Assembly: GCF_026236535.1 (NCBI RefSeq)
Contig: NZ_JAHTMW010000014.1
Coordinates: 62,001 to 126,000 of the forward strand
Length of the DNA: 64,000 nt
From: Streptomyces sp. SKN60
GTDB lineage: Bacteria > Actinomycetota > Actinomycetes > Streptomycetales > Streptomycetaceae
Direction of reading: 5' to 3'
Below the pieces are notes generated by a model. It ran no database searches. It saw nothing but the letters and a program-made list of their open reading frames with translations, and had not been told where the DNA came from. Positions 17,157 through 24,715 of this stretch are shown here, piece by piece. The position numbers and the translations under genes are program-made. Positions within the stretch are counted from its first letter, which is position 1, and each line of letters opens with the position of its first letter.

Positions 17157-17295
17157 GGAGACGAAGAAGGCCTGACCTTCCTCGCACCACCCCAGCAGAC
17201 CGCACCCGGTCCGCAGTCCGCCGTCACCGGCGTTCACGGCGGCCCGGGTGCGGTCTTGTTCGCCCGGCCACAGGTGCGCGGAGATCCGCAGCGTG
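17157..17295. repeat. attR: second copy of the 139-bp direct repeat
   Basis: Identical to 5067-17295's left counterpart at 5067-5205, same orientation. It contains the sodN-like 3' end (AGACGAAGAAGGCCTGA) without the rest of sodN, and the same integrase C-terminal codons with Ser in place of Tyr. On the minus strand the integrase frame stops at TAG immediately beyond the repeat (17154-17156), which is the stop the gene would have in a circular form. To the right is either chromosomal DNA or the remains of a second, tandem element. Confidence 0.83.
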
Positions 17296-17319
17296 CCGAT
17301 GTACGCGATGAGCGCAGCT

Positions 17320-17559
17320 CTACTCGTAGAGGGTGGCCGCACGGAGGGCTCGGGCCATGAAGGTCCAATCCCCGTCGGACGGGATGTCTTCTCCTGCGTG
17401 GCGATATGCGCCTGGAGAGTCGTGCACCCATGCGGCGAGCGCCTCAAGGAAGCCGTCCAGCGTGTTGTTCTCCCACTCGTCGCCGCGAGCACGGAACTCC
17501 TGATGCAGGTCCTGGAGGAAGGAGACCAGCTCTTCACGGCTGCGCGGTTCAAGAGACAT
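17320..17559 (-). CDS. DUF7660-family small protein
   Basis: A 79-residue acidic protein from ATG 17559 (MSLEPRSREELVSFLQDL). The layout HQEFRARGDEWENNTLDGFL then EALAAWVHDSPGAY and PSDGDWTFMARALRAATLYE matches the DUF7660 group of small proteins often found beside immunity genes (the middle conserved block WxNxxLxxFLEAxxAW). Its function is not known. It starts only 25 bp inside the right repeat boundary on the other strand, so it may be the first flanking gene or part of a second element. Confidence 0.72.
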   Translation of the reverse strand: MSLEPRSREELVSFLQDLHQEFRARGDEWENNTLDGFLEALAAWVHDSPGAYRHAGEDIPSDGDWTFMARALRAATLYE

Positions 17560-17613
17560 CACGCCAACGTACCCGGAGTGATTTCGTGGGATCCAGGTCC
17601 GTCACTGTGAGCG

Positions 17614-18024
17614 ATGGCCGGCTCCGGGTTGCGGACCGTGATGTCCCCAGCAGTTCGGCGATCTCCACCCGTCCGAACCCCTCGCCGAGCAAGGCCGGGG
17701 ACCTTCTCCATGGAGTTCGCCGAGCGTTCGCATCACGCTCCAGACCGGTCCCCAGTCGCTCTCGTTCCCCGCAACACCGTCGCGGCTACGAGTTCCGGAA
17801 CGGTCCGTCTCGCTCCAGCCGGCGGCGGCGAGCTCGGACCAGGTGATCCACGTTGTGCCGTGTACGTCAGGAGGGCCGCCATAGGTCGCGTACTCGGTTC
17901 GCAGGGTCTCGGACGCATCGGCCGGAAAGCCGCGACCCTCGGCCGGCGGACGGAAGCCGAAGGACTCAAGCTCGCCGGCATCCGCACGATCTACGGTCCC
18001 GAATGGGGCACTGCCCGTGGGTCA
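17614..18024 (-). pseudogene. Relic of a hypothetical gene, no start codon and at least one frameshift
   Basis: The minus strand stays open from a stop at about 18025 down to 17615 and reads ESFGFRPPAEGRGFPADASE then EYATYGGPPDVHGTTWITWS with ELAAAGW, a protein-like pattern seen in uncharacterised Streptomyces proteins of the GGPPxxHxxTWLTxxEL kind. There is no ATG/GTG/TTG near its upstream end. After about 17705 the frame loses sense, while the neighbouring one reads FGRVEIAELLGTSRSATRS, resembling a helix-turn-helix from another gene. I treat this as fused relics of two genes. Confidence 0.55.
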
Positions 18025-18091
18025 CCATGGCCAAGGCCCGGTATGCGCCTGTGGAGCGACCGTTGTCAGTAGCGGAATGCAGACTGCCGAC

Positions 18092-18709
18092 ATGAGAGCC
18101 TCCTCGTCCTCCGCACCCGATTCTTCCCGGACTCCCCCTGTCTGGGTGGAGTCAATGGGTGGCCCCTTGATCGCCATCCCCGTCTCCGCGCTGGACGCGT
18201 GGCACGGATGCACAGAGGACGGGATGGTCCTGTCGGACGGACCCGACCCGGACGACTACGACAGGGCCTGCGCTGTGGACGAACTGGCCGGCACAATCAC
18301 GGTCGGTGAAGAGGGAACGGAGGCTCTGGTGCTGGGGGACGAGCCGGCCACCACCTGCTACATCCCTGAGCATCGCGTCTTCCTGCGCTGGCTCGCCGCC
18401 GGCTCCGAGGCCGAGCTCAAGGCCGCGGCAGAAGCCGTGCTCACCGATCCTGCCACCCCGTGGGAGGAATGCGGAACGTGGACCACAGACGGCCCCGCTG
18501 TGCTCATGGACTCCGCCGAAGCGGGGACTGATCTGAGCGTGGAGTATCCGGATGGAGGATTCCCCGCACAGGCGACGGTGTCACTGCCCCCAGGCCGCTG
18601 GAGGGTCCGCGCCGCCCACACCAAGGCCGACGAGGGGAACCGGGTCGGCCTGGTGCAGCTCCAGGCCGGCGCACCGAGCCCCTGGGCACCCGCTCCTGCC
18701 GTGGGCTAG
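18092..18709 (+). CDS. Imm21-family immunity protein
   Basis: A 205-residue protein; ATG 18092 (MRASSSSAPDSSRTPPVW) is preferred, with ATG 18077 and 18017 as longer options, none with a strong ribosome site. The conserved Imm21 pattern is evident: WVESMGGPLIAIPVSALDAW, GCTEDGMVLSDGPDPDDYDR, TCYIPEHRVFLRWLAA, AVLMDSAEAG and PPGRWRVRAAH. Imm21 proteins neutralise toxins of polymorphic-toxin systems, but no toxin gene is in the window, so this is an orphan immunity gene. Its TAG overlaps the stop of the convergent LysR gene through the palindrome CTAG at 18706-18709. Confidence 0.85.
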   Translation: MRASSSSAPDSSRTPPVWVESMGGPLIAIPVSALDAWHGCTEDGMVLSDGPDPDDYDRACAVDELAGTITVGEEGTEALVLGDEPATTCYIPEHRVFLRWLAAGSEAELKAAAEAVLTDPATPWEECGTWTTDGPAVLMDSAEAGTDLSVEYPDGGFPAQATVSLPPGRWRVRAAHTKADEGNRVGLVQLQAGAPSPWAPAPAVG

Positions 18710-19545
18710 AGGCGGGTCGCGGTGCGGACGAGGGCGGCGACGGGTTGGGATCTGCGGTGGGGTGGCCAGGCGATGACGGTCGTGACGGCCGGTGCGTCCG
18801 GCACCGGCACCGTCGCGTGAGTGTCGCGCAGGTGGGCGCGGAGGGACTCGGGTACGAGCGCGCAGGCGCGGCCGAGGGCGATCAGCTGGAACAGCTGGGT
18901 GTGGTCGCGCACCTGGGGGCCGGGGCCGTCCGGGTAGCTTCCGTCCCGTCGGGGCCAGCGTGGCAGGGGCAGGTCCGTCAGGGTGGTGACCTCGGCCATC
19001 GACAGATGGGGGCGGTCGGCCAAGGGGTGCCCCGCGGGCAGGACCACGATCTGCTGTTCGGTGTGCAGGTCCTCGGTGTCGAGTCCGGCCGTCGTGTCGA
19101 AGGGCCGATGGAGCAGAGCGACGTCGGCACGCCCGTCGCGCAGCAGCCCTTCCTGCTCGCCGGGCCCGCACAGCATCACCTCGACGGCGACCGCGCCGGG
19201 CTCGGCGGCGTAGGCGTCCAGCAGCTTCGACAGCAGTTCGCCGGCCGCTCCGGCTTTCGTGGCAAGGACCACACCGGACGGTTGGGCGGCTGCGCGGCGG
19301 GTGCGCCGCTCGGCGGCCGCGACCGCGTCGAGTGCGGCCCGGGCCTCCCGCAGAAGCACCGACCCGGCCTCGGTCAGGGCGACCGAGCGAGCGGTGCGGT
19401 GCAGCAGAACCACTCCGAGCCGCCGTTCGAGCTGCTGGATCGCCCGCGACAGCGGTGGTTGCGCCATGGCGAGCCGCTGCGCCGCCCGCCCGAAGTGCAA
19501 CTCCTCCGCGACGGCGACGAAGTACCGCAACTCCCGCGTCTCCAC
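18706..19545 (-). CDS. LysR-family transcriptional regulator
   Basis: A 279-residue regulator from GTG 19545 (VETRELRYFVAVAEELHFGR), where the family starts; the longer ATG-type start at 19602 adds 19 atypical residues. The N-terminal winged HTH (AAQRLAMAQPPLSRAIQQLE) is intact and the effector domain follows from residue 90. It is divergent from the SDR gene with a 105-bp spacer, the classic LysR arrangement, so it probably controls that gene. Its stop overlaps the stop of Imm21. Confidence 0.88.
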   Translation of the reverse strand: METRELRYFVAVAEELHFGRAAQRLAMAQPPLSRAIQQLERRLGVVLLHRTARSVALTEAGSVLLREARAALDAVAAAERRTRRAAAQPSGVVLATKAGAAGELLSKLLDAYAAEPGAVAVEVMLCGPGEQEGLLRDGRADVALLHRPFDTTAGLDTEDLHTEQQIVVLPAGHPLADRPHLSMAEVTTLTDLPLPRWPRRDGSYPDGPGPQVRDHTQLFQLIALGRACALVPESLRAHLRDTHATVPVPDAPAVTTVIAWPPHRRSQPVAALVRTATRL

Positions 19546-19650
19546 CGCGTCATCGTATCCGGGCCTCACCAGGACCGATATCCGTGCGGTATCGCCGCCC
19601 ACCCAGTCGGTCTTGGACGTCCCGCCCGTGCCCGCACCACGCTTGAGGAC

Positions 19651-20376
19651 ATGAGTGAACAGACGATCGCGCTGGTGACCGGTGCGAACAAGGGGATCGG
19701 ATACGAGATCGCGGCCGGCCTGGGCGGCCTCGGCTGGCGGATCGGCGTGGGTGCGCGGGATCGACAGCGCCGCGACACCGCGGTGGAGCAGCTGCGCGCG
19801 GCCGGGACCGACGCGTTCGGCGTTCCGCTCGACGTGGCGGACGACGCGAGCGTGGCCGCCGCGGCCGAGCTGATCGCCGACCGCGCCGGCGGGCTCGACG
19901 TCCTGGTCAACAACGCCGCGATCACCGGGGGGATGCCGCAGACGCCCACCACGGTCGATCCCACGACCGTACGGGTCGTCGTGGAGACCAACGTGATCGG
20001 GGTCATCCGCGTCACCAACGCGATGCTGCCCATGCTGCGCGGCTCGGCATCGCCGCGGATCGTGAACATGTCCAGCAGCGTCGGCTCGCTCACCCTGCAG
20101 ACCACGCCCGGCGTCGACATCGGCCGGGTTCCCGCTGCGTACTTGGCGTCCAAGACCTTCCTCAACGCGGTCACCGTCCAGTACGCCAAGGAACTGAGCG
20201 ACACCCGCATCCTGATCAACTCCGGCTGTCCCGGCTACACCGCCACCGACCTCAACGCCTTCCAGGGCGTCCGCACTGCCGAACAGGGCGCGGCGATCGC
20301 GATCCGCCTCGCGACCCTGCCCGACGACGGACCGACCGGCGGATTCTTCGACGACGGTGGATCAGTGCCCTGGTGA
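19651..20376 (+). CDS. Short-chain dehydrogenase/reductase
   Basis: A 241-residue SDR from ATG 19651. Cofactor motif TGANKGIGYEIAAGLG near the N-terminus, NNAAIT (residues about 85-90), catalytic Ser in VNMSSSVGSL and the YLASK (YxxxK) active site are all present. The TGxxxGIG and following RD (GARDRQRR) suggest NADP(H). It resembles carbonyl-reductase-like SDRs of Streptomyces; the substrate is unknown. Its divergent LysR neighbour is the likely regulator. It ends 5 bp before the convergent GNAT gene. Confidence 0.92.
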   Translation: MSEQTIALVTGANKGIGYEIAAGLGGLGWRIGVGARDRQRRDTAVEQLRAAGTDAFGVPLDVADDASVAAAAELIADRAGGLDVLVNNAAITGGMPQTPTTVDPTTVRVVVETNVIGVIRVTNAMLPMLRGSASPRIVNMSSSVGSLTLQTTPGVDIGRVPAAYLASKTFLNAVTVQYAKELSDTRILINSGCPGYTATDLNAFQGVRTAEQGAAIAIRLATLPDDGPTGGFFDDGGSVPW

Positions 20377-20381
20377 CCGGT

Positions 20382-20837
20382 TCATTCGGCGGCCTGGAGG
20401 GTGTAGCGGGCCTTCGGTTTCGAGGTGGCGCCCGCGCGGTCGTAGAAGCGCATCGCCGAGGTGTTCCAGGCGGGGGTCTGCCATTCGACGTGAGGGAGGC
20501 CCAGGGCGCGGGCCTCGGCGCGGACGGCGGAGAGGAGGAGGGCGCCGAGGCCGTGGCCGCGGGAGGACTCGGTGAGGTAGAGGCAGTCCATGTGGAGGTA
20601 CTCGGTGGCGGACCAGGTGGAGAGTTCGGGGGCGCAGGTGGCGTAGCCGGCGAGGGTGCCGTCGGGGAGTTCGGCGACCAGGCAGCGCAGGCGCGGGGCG
20701 GGGGTGGCGAAGAGGAGCCGGTGGAGGGCCGCGGCCAGGTCGGGGCGGGGCGGGGCGGCCTGCTCGTACGCGGCGTGCTCGGCGGCGAGTTCGGCGACCC
20801 GCGCCAGGTCCTCGGGGCGCGCGTGGCGGACGGTCAC
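20382..20837 (-). CDS. GNAT-family N-acetyltransferase
   Basis: A 151-residue acetyltransferase starting at GTG 20837, which overlaps the upstream stop as GTGA (20834-20837). TVRHARPEDLARVAELAAEH opens the fold; the acetyl-CoA pyrophosphate loop is SSRGHGLGALLLSAV, and WNTSAMRFYDRAGATSKPKA is the conserved C-terminal motif of the spermidine/diamine acetyltransferase-like group. Translationally coupled to the unknown gene upstream and in the same operon as a LysR regulator. Substrate unknown. Confidence 0.88.
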   Translation of the reverse strand: MTVRHARPEDLARVAELAAEHAAYEQAAPPRPDLAAALHRLLFATPAPRLRCLVAELPDGTLAGYATCAPELSTWSATEYLHMDCLYLTESSRGHGLGALLLSAVRAEARALGLPHVEWQTPAWNTSAMRFYDRAGATSKPKARYTLQAAE

Positions 20838-21334
20838 CGGACCTCGCCCTCCAGGGTGTCGGCGGCCCAGGCGGCCACCCGGGCGGGGGCCGGGCCGGTG
20901 CCGTCGAGGAGGTGGCGGACGAAGGCCTCGCGCTCGTGGGCGAGGACGGCGGCCTCCCAGACGCACGGGGCGAGTCCGGCGCGGCCCGGGCGCAGTTCGG
21001 CCGGCCGGCCGGCCGGGCCGGTCCAGACGGCCAGGTCCGACATGTGGCCCTCGATCCAGCTGTGCGCGAGCACGTAGTCGCCGTCGGCGCCCGCGTGCAC
21101 CAGCAGCACCGCGAGCCCGAGCGAGCCCCGGTGCCGGCCGAGCGCCAGGTGGTCGGCGGCCAGCGCGAGCGCCGGGCCGGCCTCCGCCTCGCCGACCGTA
21201 CGGCCGGGCGCCTCGATCCCGTACACCTTCAGGAGGTGACCGGACACCTCCCGGGCGCCCAACGCCCGTACCGTCCGCGCGTGGTGGCCCTCGGCGAGCG
21301 CCATGACCGCGCCCCATTCCCCGTGTTCGCTCAT
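20834..21334 (-). CDS. Conserved hypothetical protein in a LysR-GNAT operon
   Basis: A 166-residue protein from ATG 21334, whose ATGA overlaps the LysR stop, so it is translationally coupled. It reads MSEHGEWGAVMALAEGHHAR, then LVHAGADGDYVLAHSWIEGH and APCVWEAAVLAHEREAFVRH. Tryptophan, His and acidic residues are well spread, as in a folded globular protein. I do not recognise the family. Its coupling to both an acetyltransferase and a regulator suggests a shared small pathway, nothing more. Confidence 0.75.
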   Translation of the reverse strand: MSEHGEWGAVMALAEGHHARTVRALGAREVSGHLLKVYGIEAPGRTVGEAEAGPALALAADHLALGRHRGSLGLAVLLVHAGADGDYVLAHSWIEGHMSDLAVWTGPAGRPAELRPGRAGLAPCVWEAAVLAHEREAFVRHLLDGTGPAPARVAAWAADTLEGEVR

Positions 21335-22287
21335 GCGGACATCATGCACGGTCCCGCCGTCCCGCCCGCATGGAGCCAGCGGCGGTACGGGGCCGCCCGG
21401 AGGGCCGCCTCGCGGTAGGCGGCGGTGAGGTCGGCGTAGGGGCCGTCCAGGGGGACGCCGGGGGCCGCGAAGAGGAGGAGGCGGACGGCGAGGGGGTCGC
21501 CGCGGAGGGGGCGGACGGCCATGTCCTCGCGCGGGTGCGAGGTGGGCTGGCAGGGGGCGACGGCCTCGCCGAGGGCGATCAGCGAGGCGGCCGTGTGATA
21601 GTCGGCGTGCAGCAGCGGCGGGTCGAGGCCCGCCGCGCCCAGGACCCGGCGCAGGCCGTCCCACTCGCCGTCGACGGCCGGGTCGACCGTCCAGCGGTCG
21701 TGGGCGAGGTCGGCGAGGTCGACGACCTCGTGGCCGGCCGCCGGGTGGTCGCTCGCCATGGAGACGAACTGCGGCTCGCGCTCGACCAGGACCCGCCCGG
21801 TCAGACCGGCCGGAACCCGCAGCGGGCAGCCCTCCACCTGGTGGACGAACGCCAGGTCGAGCCGGCCAGCCGCCACCGTGCGCAGCAGGGTGTGGGCCGA
21901 GACGTCGACCCGGAGCTCGATGTCGGTGCCCGGCCGGCCCTGGCGGAGCCGGCGCAGCCAGCCGGGCAGGGCGCGGCTGGCGGTGGAGCCGACCCGGAGG
22001 ACCGGGCCGTCGGCGGACCGGGCGGCGGCCGCGCGGGTCTCGGTGACCAGGGCGGTCATGCCGTCGACCAGCGGGCGGGCCCGGCTGAGGACGGAGCGGC
22101 CCAGCGGGGTGGGCAGACAGCCGGTGCGGCCGCGGGTGAAGAGTTCGGCGCCGAGGGCGTTCTCGATCCGGCGCAGCTGGGTGGTCAGCGAGGGCTGGCT
22201 GACGCCGAGCCGGCGGGCCGCCTTGTGCAGGCTGCCGGTGTCCGCGATGGCGCAGAGCGCCCGCAGGTGCCTCACCTCCAGCTCCAT
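21331..22287 (-). CDS. LysR-family regulator, probable activator of the snapalysin gene
   Basis: A 318-residue regulator from ATG 22287 (MELEVRHLRALCAIADTGSL). The HTH KAARRLGVSQPSLTTQLRRI is typical, followed by the effector domain. In Streptomyces, snapalysin genes (snpA/mprA) are transcribed divergently from a LysR activator (snpR/mprR), and that is exactly the arrangement here, with a 178-bp spacer holding a dyad at 22376-22394. It also heads an operon with the unknown gene and GNAT gene behind it (ATGA overlap at 21334). Confidence 0.87.
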   Translation of the reverse strand: MELEVRHLRALCAIADTGSLHKAARRLGVSQPSLTTQLRRIENALGAELFTRGRTGCLPTPLGRSVLSRARPLVDGMTALVTETRAAAARSADGPVLRVGSTASRALPGWLRRLRQGRPGTDIELRVDVSAHTLLRTVAAGRLDLAFVHQVEGCPLRVPAGLTGRVLVEREPQFVSMASDHPAAGHEVVDLADLAHDRWTVDPAVDGEWDGLRRVLGAAGLDPPLLHADYHTAASLIALGEAVAPCQPTSHPREDMAVRPLRGDPLAVRLLLFAAPGVPLDGPYADLTAAYREAALRAAPYRRWLHAGGTAGPCMMSA

Positions 22288-22375
22288 GGGTCCGAGGTTA
22301 GGGCGGCTCCGGGGCGCGCACCAGAGCACGCCGCCCGCCCCCGTACACCCCGGTGCGAATGTGTCAACTCCCCTG

Positions 22376-22394
22376 CGATAGCGCGGTGTTATCG
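22376..22394. promoter_or_regulatory. Candidate LysR operator between the regulator and snapalysin genes
   Basis: CGATA (22376-22380) and TATCG (22390-22394) form a perfect dyad with a 9-bp spacer, about 75 bp before the snapalysin ATG. The size and symmetry suit a LysR box (T-N11-A type). Confidence 0.55.
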
Positions 22395-22465
22395 GCGGAT
22401 GGCATCATTCCCCGCCCGCACCCGGCTCCCCCACACTCTCCTCAACCCCACAGGAGGAGCCCCCC

Positions 22466-23116
22466 ATGCGACACCCGAAGGTCCTCACGTCCTTACTCAC
22501 CGCCGCCCTCGGTGCCGGTCTCACCCTCTCCCTCGGCGCCGCCCCGGCCTCCGCCGCGCCCATCCCCACCGCCGACCGCGCCGGCTACGCGAGCTACGCC
22601 GGTTCGGCCGAGGAGGCCAGGGCCAACCAGGCGTTCTTCGACGCCGTCGTGAAGTCGGTCGCGAAGAAGCGGGCCGCCACGCCTGGTGCCACCGCCGTCA
22701 CCGTGGTCTACAGCACCGCCAACGCACCCAGTTTCCGTACCCAGATCTCCCGTTCGGCGCAGATCTGGAACAGCTCCGTCGCCAACGTCCGGCTCGTCGA
22801 GGGCTCCAACCCCGACTTCGCGTACTACGAGGGGAACGACTCCCGCGGTTCGTACGCGAGCACGGACGGGCACGGCAGCGGCTACATATTCCTCGACTAC
22901 CGGCAGAACCAGCAGTACAACTCCACCCGCGTCACCGCCCACGAGACCGGGCACGTGCTCGGCCTCCCCGACCACTACAGCGGCCCGTGCAGCGAGCTGA
23001 TGTCCGGCGGCGGGCCCGGCACGTCCTGCCAGAACGCCTACCCGAACTCCCAGGAACGGTCCCGCGTGGACCAGTTGTGGCGATACGGGCTCGCCACCGC
23101 CCTCAAGGCCGGCTGA
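22466..23116 (+). CDS. snpA: Snapalysin (small extracellular neutral protease)
   Basis: A 216-residue preproenzyme from ATG 22466 after AGGAGG. A Sec signal peptide (hydrophobic LLTAALGAGLTLSLGAAP, cleavage near ASA-AP) is followed by a short propeptide and the M7 metalloprotease domain. The zinc site HETGHVLGLPD (HExxHxxGxxD) identifies snapalysin, where Asp is the third zinc ligand; the Met-turn is CSELMSGG. Secreted milk-clotting-type protease of Streptomyces. Followed by a strong terminator. Divergent LysR regulator upstream. Confidence 0.96.
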   Translation: MRHPKVLTSLLTAALGAGLTLSLGAAPASAAPIPTADRAGYASYAGSAEEARANQAFFDAVVKSVAKKRAATPGATAVTVVYSTANAPSFRTQISRSAQIWNSSVANVRLVEGSNPDFAYYEGNDSRGSYASTDGHGSGYIFLDYRQNQQYNSTRVTAHETGHVLGLPDHYSGPCSELMSGGGPGTSCQNAYPNSQERSRVDQLWRYGLATALKAG

Positions 23117-23135
23117 CGGGCCGGGGACGACCTGA

Positions 23136-23167
23136 AGGGCGGGGGCGCGCACCCGCGCCCCCGCCCT
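23136..23167. terminator. Terminator hairpin after snapalysin
   Basis: AGGGCGGGGGCGCG (23136-23149) pairs perfectly with CGCGCCCCCGCCCT (23154-23167) around CACC. It lies between convergent genes and can serve both. Confidence 0.8.
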
Positions 23168-23183
23168 CCGTGCGCGTCCCCGG

Positions 23184-23603
23184 TCAGGCCGCCTGGAGCA
23201 GCCCCCGGCCGAACTCGGTGCCGGGCGGCAGCTGCCGGCGCACCCGGCCGAGCGCCTCCTCGAAGTCCCCGCCGGCGATGCCGGACTCGTAGGCGGCGCC
23301 CCCGTAGTGCAGCGTGAGGCTGAGGTCGGCGCGCTCGCCGAGGGTCAACAGGCAGCTGAGCGTGGCCTGCCGGCTGACGCCTTCCGCGACGACGGGGAGC
23401 GGCAGGTCCCACTCCAGAACGCACCCGGTGAGGGCCTGCCCGCCCTCGCCCGCGGCGCTGAGCACGGCAAAGCTCGCGCCCGTGTACTCGATTCCCCTGA
23501 TCCGGGTGGCCACCTGGCTCCCGGCGGCCGTGATGACGATCGCTTCCGCACCACGGCGGTCCCGGTACCAGCCGGTCCAGACTTCTGTCGACTCCGATGA
23601 CAT
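23184..23603 (-). CDS. Conserved hypothetical protein (DUF6304-like)
   Basis: A 139-residue protein from ATG 23603 (MSSESTEVWTGWYRDRRGAE). It is beta-rich (AIVITAAGSQVATRIRGIEY; CVLEWDLPLPVVAEG; DLSLTLHYGGAAYESG) without recognisable catalytic motifs. The W-x-G-x-Y-x-D start and TRIRGIEYTG pattern recall the DUF6304 group of actinobacterial proteins, but that assignment is from memory. Monocistronic by spacing; 43 bp from the next gene on the same strand. Confidence 0.7.
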   Translation of the reverse strand: MSSESTEVWTGWYRDRRGAEAIVITAAGSQVATRIRGIEYTGASFAVLSAAGEGGQALTGCVLEWDLPLPVVAEGVSRQATLSCLLTLGERADLSLTLHYGGAAYESGIAGGDFEEALGRVRRQLPPGTEFGRGLLQAA

Positions 23604-23646
23604 GCGGCGGACTGTAGCGGTATGACCGGCTCCGGCGCGCGGCCGG

Positions 23647-23985
23647 TCACCCAGGGGCCGGACTTCTCCCGGTCTCGCCGTTCTTGCCGGTCACGTGCGT
23701 GGTAGTGGCTTCCGCGCCGGGTTCCGTTCCGGGTTCTGTGCCGGGTTCCGTGCCTGATCTCGTGCCGCCTCCGCGGGAGCGCGGCGGTGCGCCGTCCGCC
23801 GCCGCGTCGCCCTCCGGCTCGTACAGCTCGCAGTCCGGATTGCGGCACGGCTGCACGACCCACTCCGGCACCCAGGCCCCGAGGACCTTGTGCCGTTCGG
23901 CCAGCACCTGACGGGGCTCCCCGCAGGCCGGGCACGGGTGCTCGGCGCTGGGGTCCCGCGTGGTGTGCGGCGTCTCCTCCGCCAT
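23647..23985 (-). CDS. Small protein with a zinc-ribbon-like N-terminus and repeat tail
   Basis: A 112-residue protein from ATG 23985. EHPCPACGEPRQVLAE and VQPCRNPDCELYEPEG supply two Cys pairs (CxxC and CxxxxC), likely a zinc ribbon. The C-terminal half is low complexity with GTEP repeated three times, encoded by near-identical DNA around 23717-23755, a slippage-prone tract. No function can be assigned. It ends close to the DUF6304-like gene and starts 27 bp from the reductase gene stop. Confidence 0.65.
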   Translation of the reverse strand: MAEETPHTTRDPSAEHPCPACGEPRQVLAERHKVLGAWVPEWVVQPCRNPDCELYEPEGDAAADGAPPRSRGGGTRSGTEPGTEPGTEPGAEATTTHVTGKNGETGRSPAPG

Positions 23986-24011
23986 GGTTCCAGCCTAGGC
24001 CGGGCCGGGCG

Positions 24012-24596
24012 TCACCGCTTCCTGGCGTACCAGCGCACGACGACGCCGTTGCCGAAGCTGCGGACGTTCTCCAGGACGTAGTCGTGGACGGCGAACTCCG
24101 CGCCGAACAGCGGCATGCCGGAGCCGTAAATCTGCGGGTAGGACTTGATGACCAGTTCGTCGACCTCGTCCACGAGCTGTCGCGCGACCTGACCGCCGCC
24201 GCAGAGCCAGATGTCCAGCGGGCCGTCCTCGGCCTTGAGCTCGCGGACCCGGGCGGCGAGGTCGCCGGCGAAGAGTTCGACGTTGGGGTCGGGCGACTCG
24301 GTCAGCGAGCGGGTCGCGACGATCTCCCGGAGGTGGCCGTACGGGCTGGGCATCCCGGCCTCCAGGCCGAGACGGTACGAGCCCATGCCCTGGATGACCG
24401 TGTCGAACCGCTTGTTGGGCACGCCGGTGAGGCCGGCGGCCTCCCGGAAGGCGGTGGGGACGGTCTCCGGGAACTCGGTGTTCATCCAGGAGGCGTACTC
24501 CTCGTCCATGAACTGGAACATGGACGAGGCGTCGCCGTTCGGGTCGCCGATGAAGCCGTCGAGGGAGCAGGCGACGTAGTACGTGAGCTTGCGCAA
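24012..24596 (-). CDS. Dihydrofolate reductase-family protein (RibD C-terminal fold)
   Basis: About 194 residues from TTG 24596 (LRKLTYYVACSLDGFIGDPN), which has GGAAAGAG upstream; a GTG at 24623 adds nine residues but lacks a ribosome site. The N-terminal strand with SLDGFIG, the GMGSYRLGLE region and the NADPH-loop LDIWLCGGGQVARQLVDEVD are typical of the stand-alone RibD_C/DHFR-like proteins of actinobacteria. Substrate unknown. Upstream DNA (24597-24700) should hold its promoter. Confidence 0.87.
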   Translation of the reverse strand: MRKLTYYVACSLDGFIGDPNGDASSMFQFMDEEYASWMNTEFPETVPTAFREAAGLTGVPNKRFDTVIQGMGSYRLGLEAGMPSPYGHLREIVATRSLTESPDPNVELFAGDLAARVRELKAEDGPLDIWLCGGGQVARQLVDEVDELVIKSYPQIYGSGMPLFGAEFAVHDYVLENVRSFGNGVVVRWYARKR

Positions 24597-24715
24597 GCCG
24601 GAATCTCTTTCCGTAGGAGGCACGATCAGCGGCCGTAACCACTGCGCCTATAGTGCTCCAGACGTAGTGGTTGTGCAAGCCCCTATTTCACGACCTCCTC
24701 GAAGACTCGGCAGGA

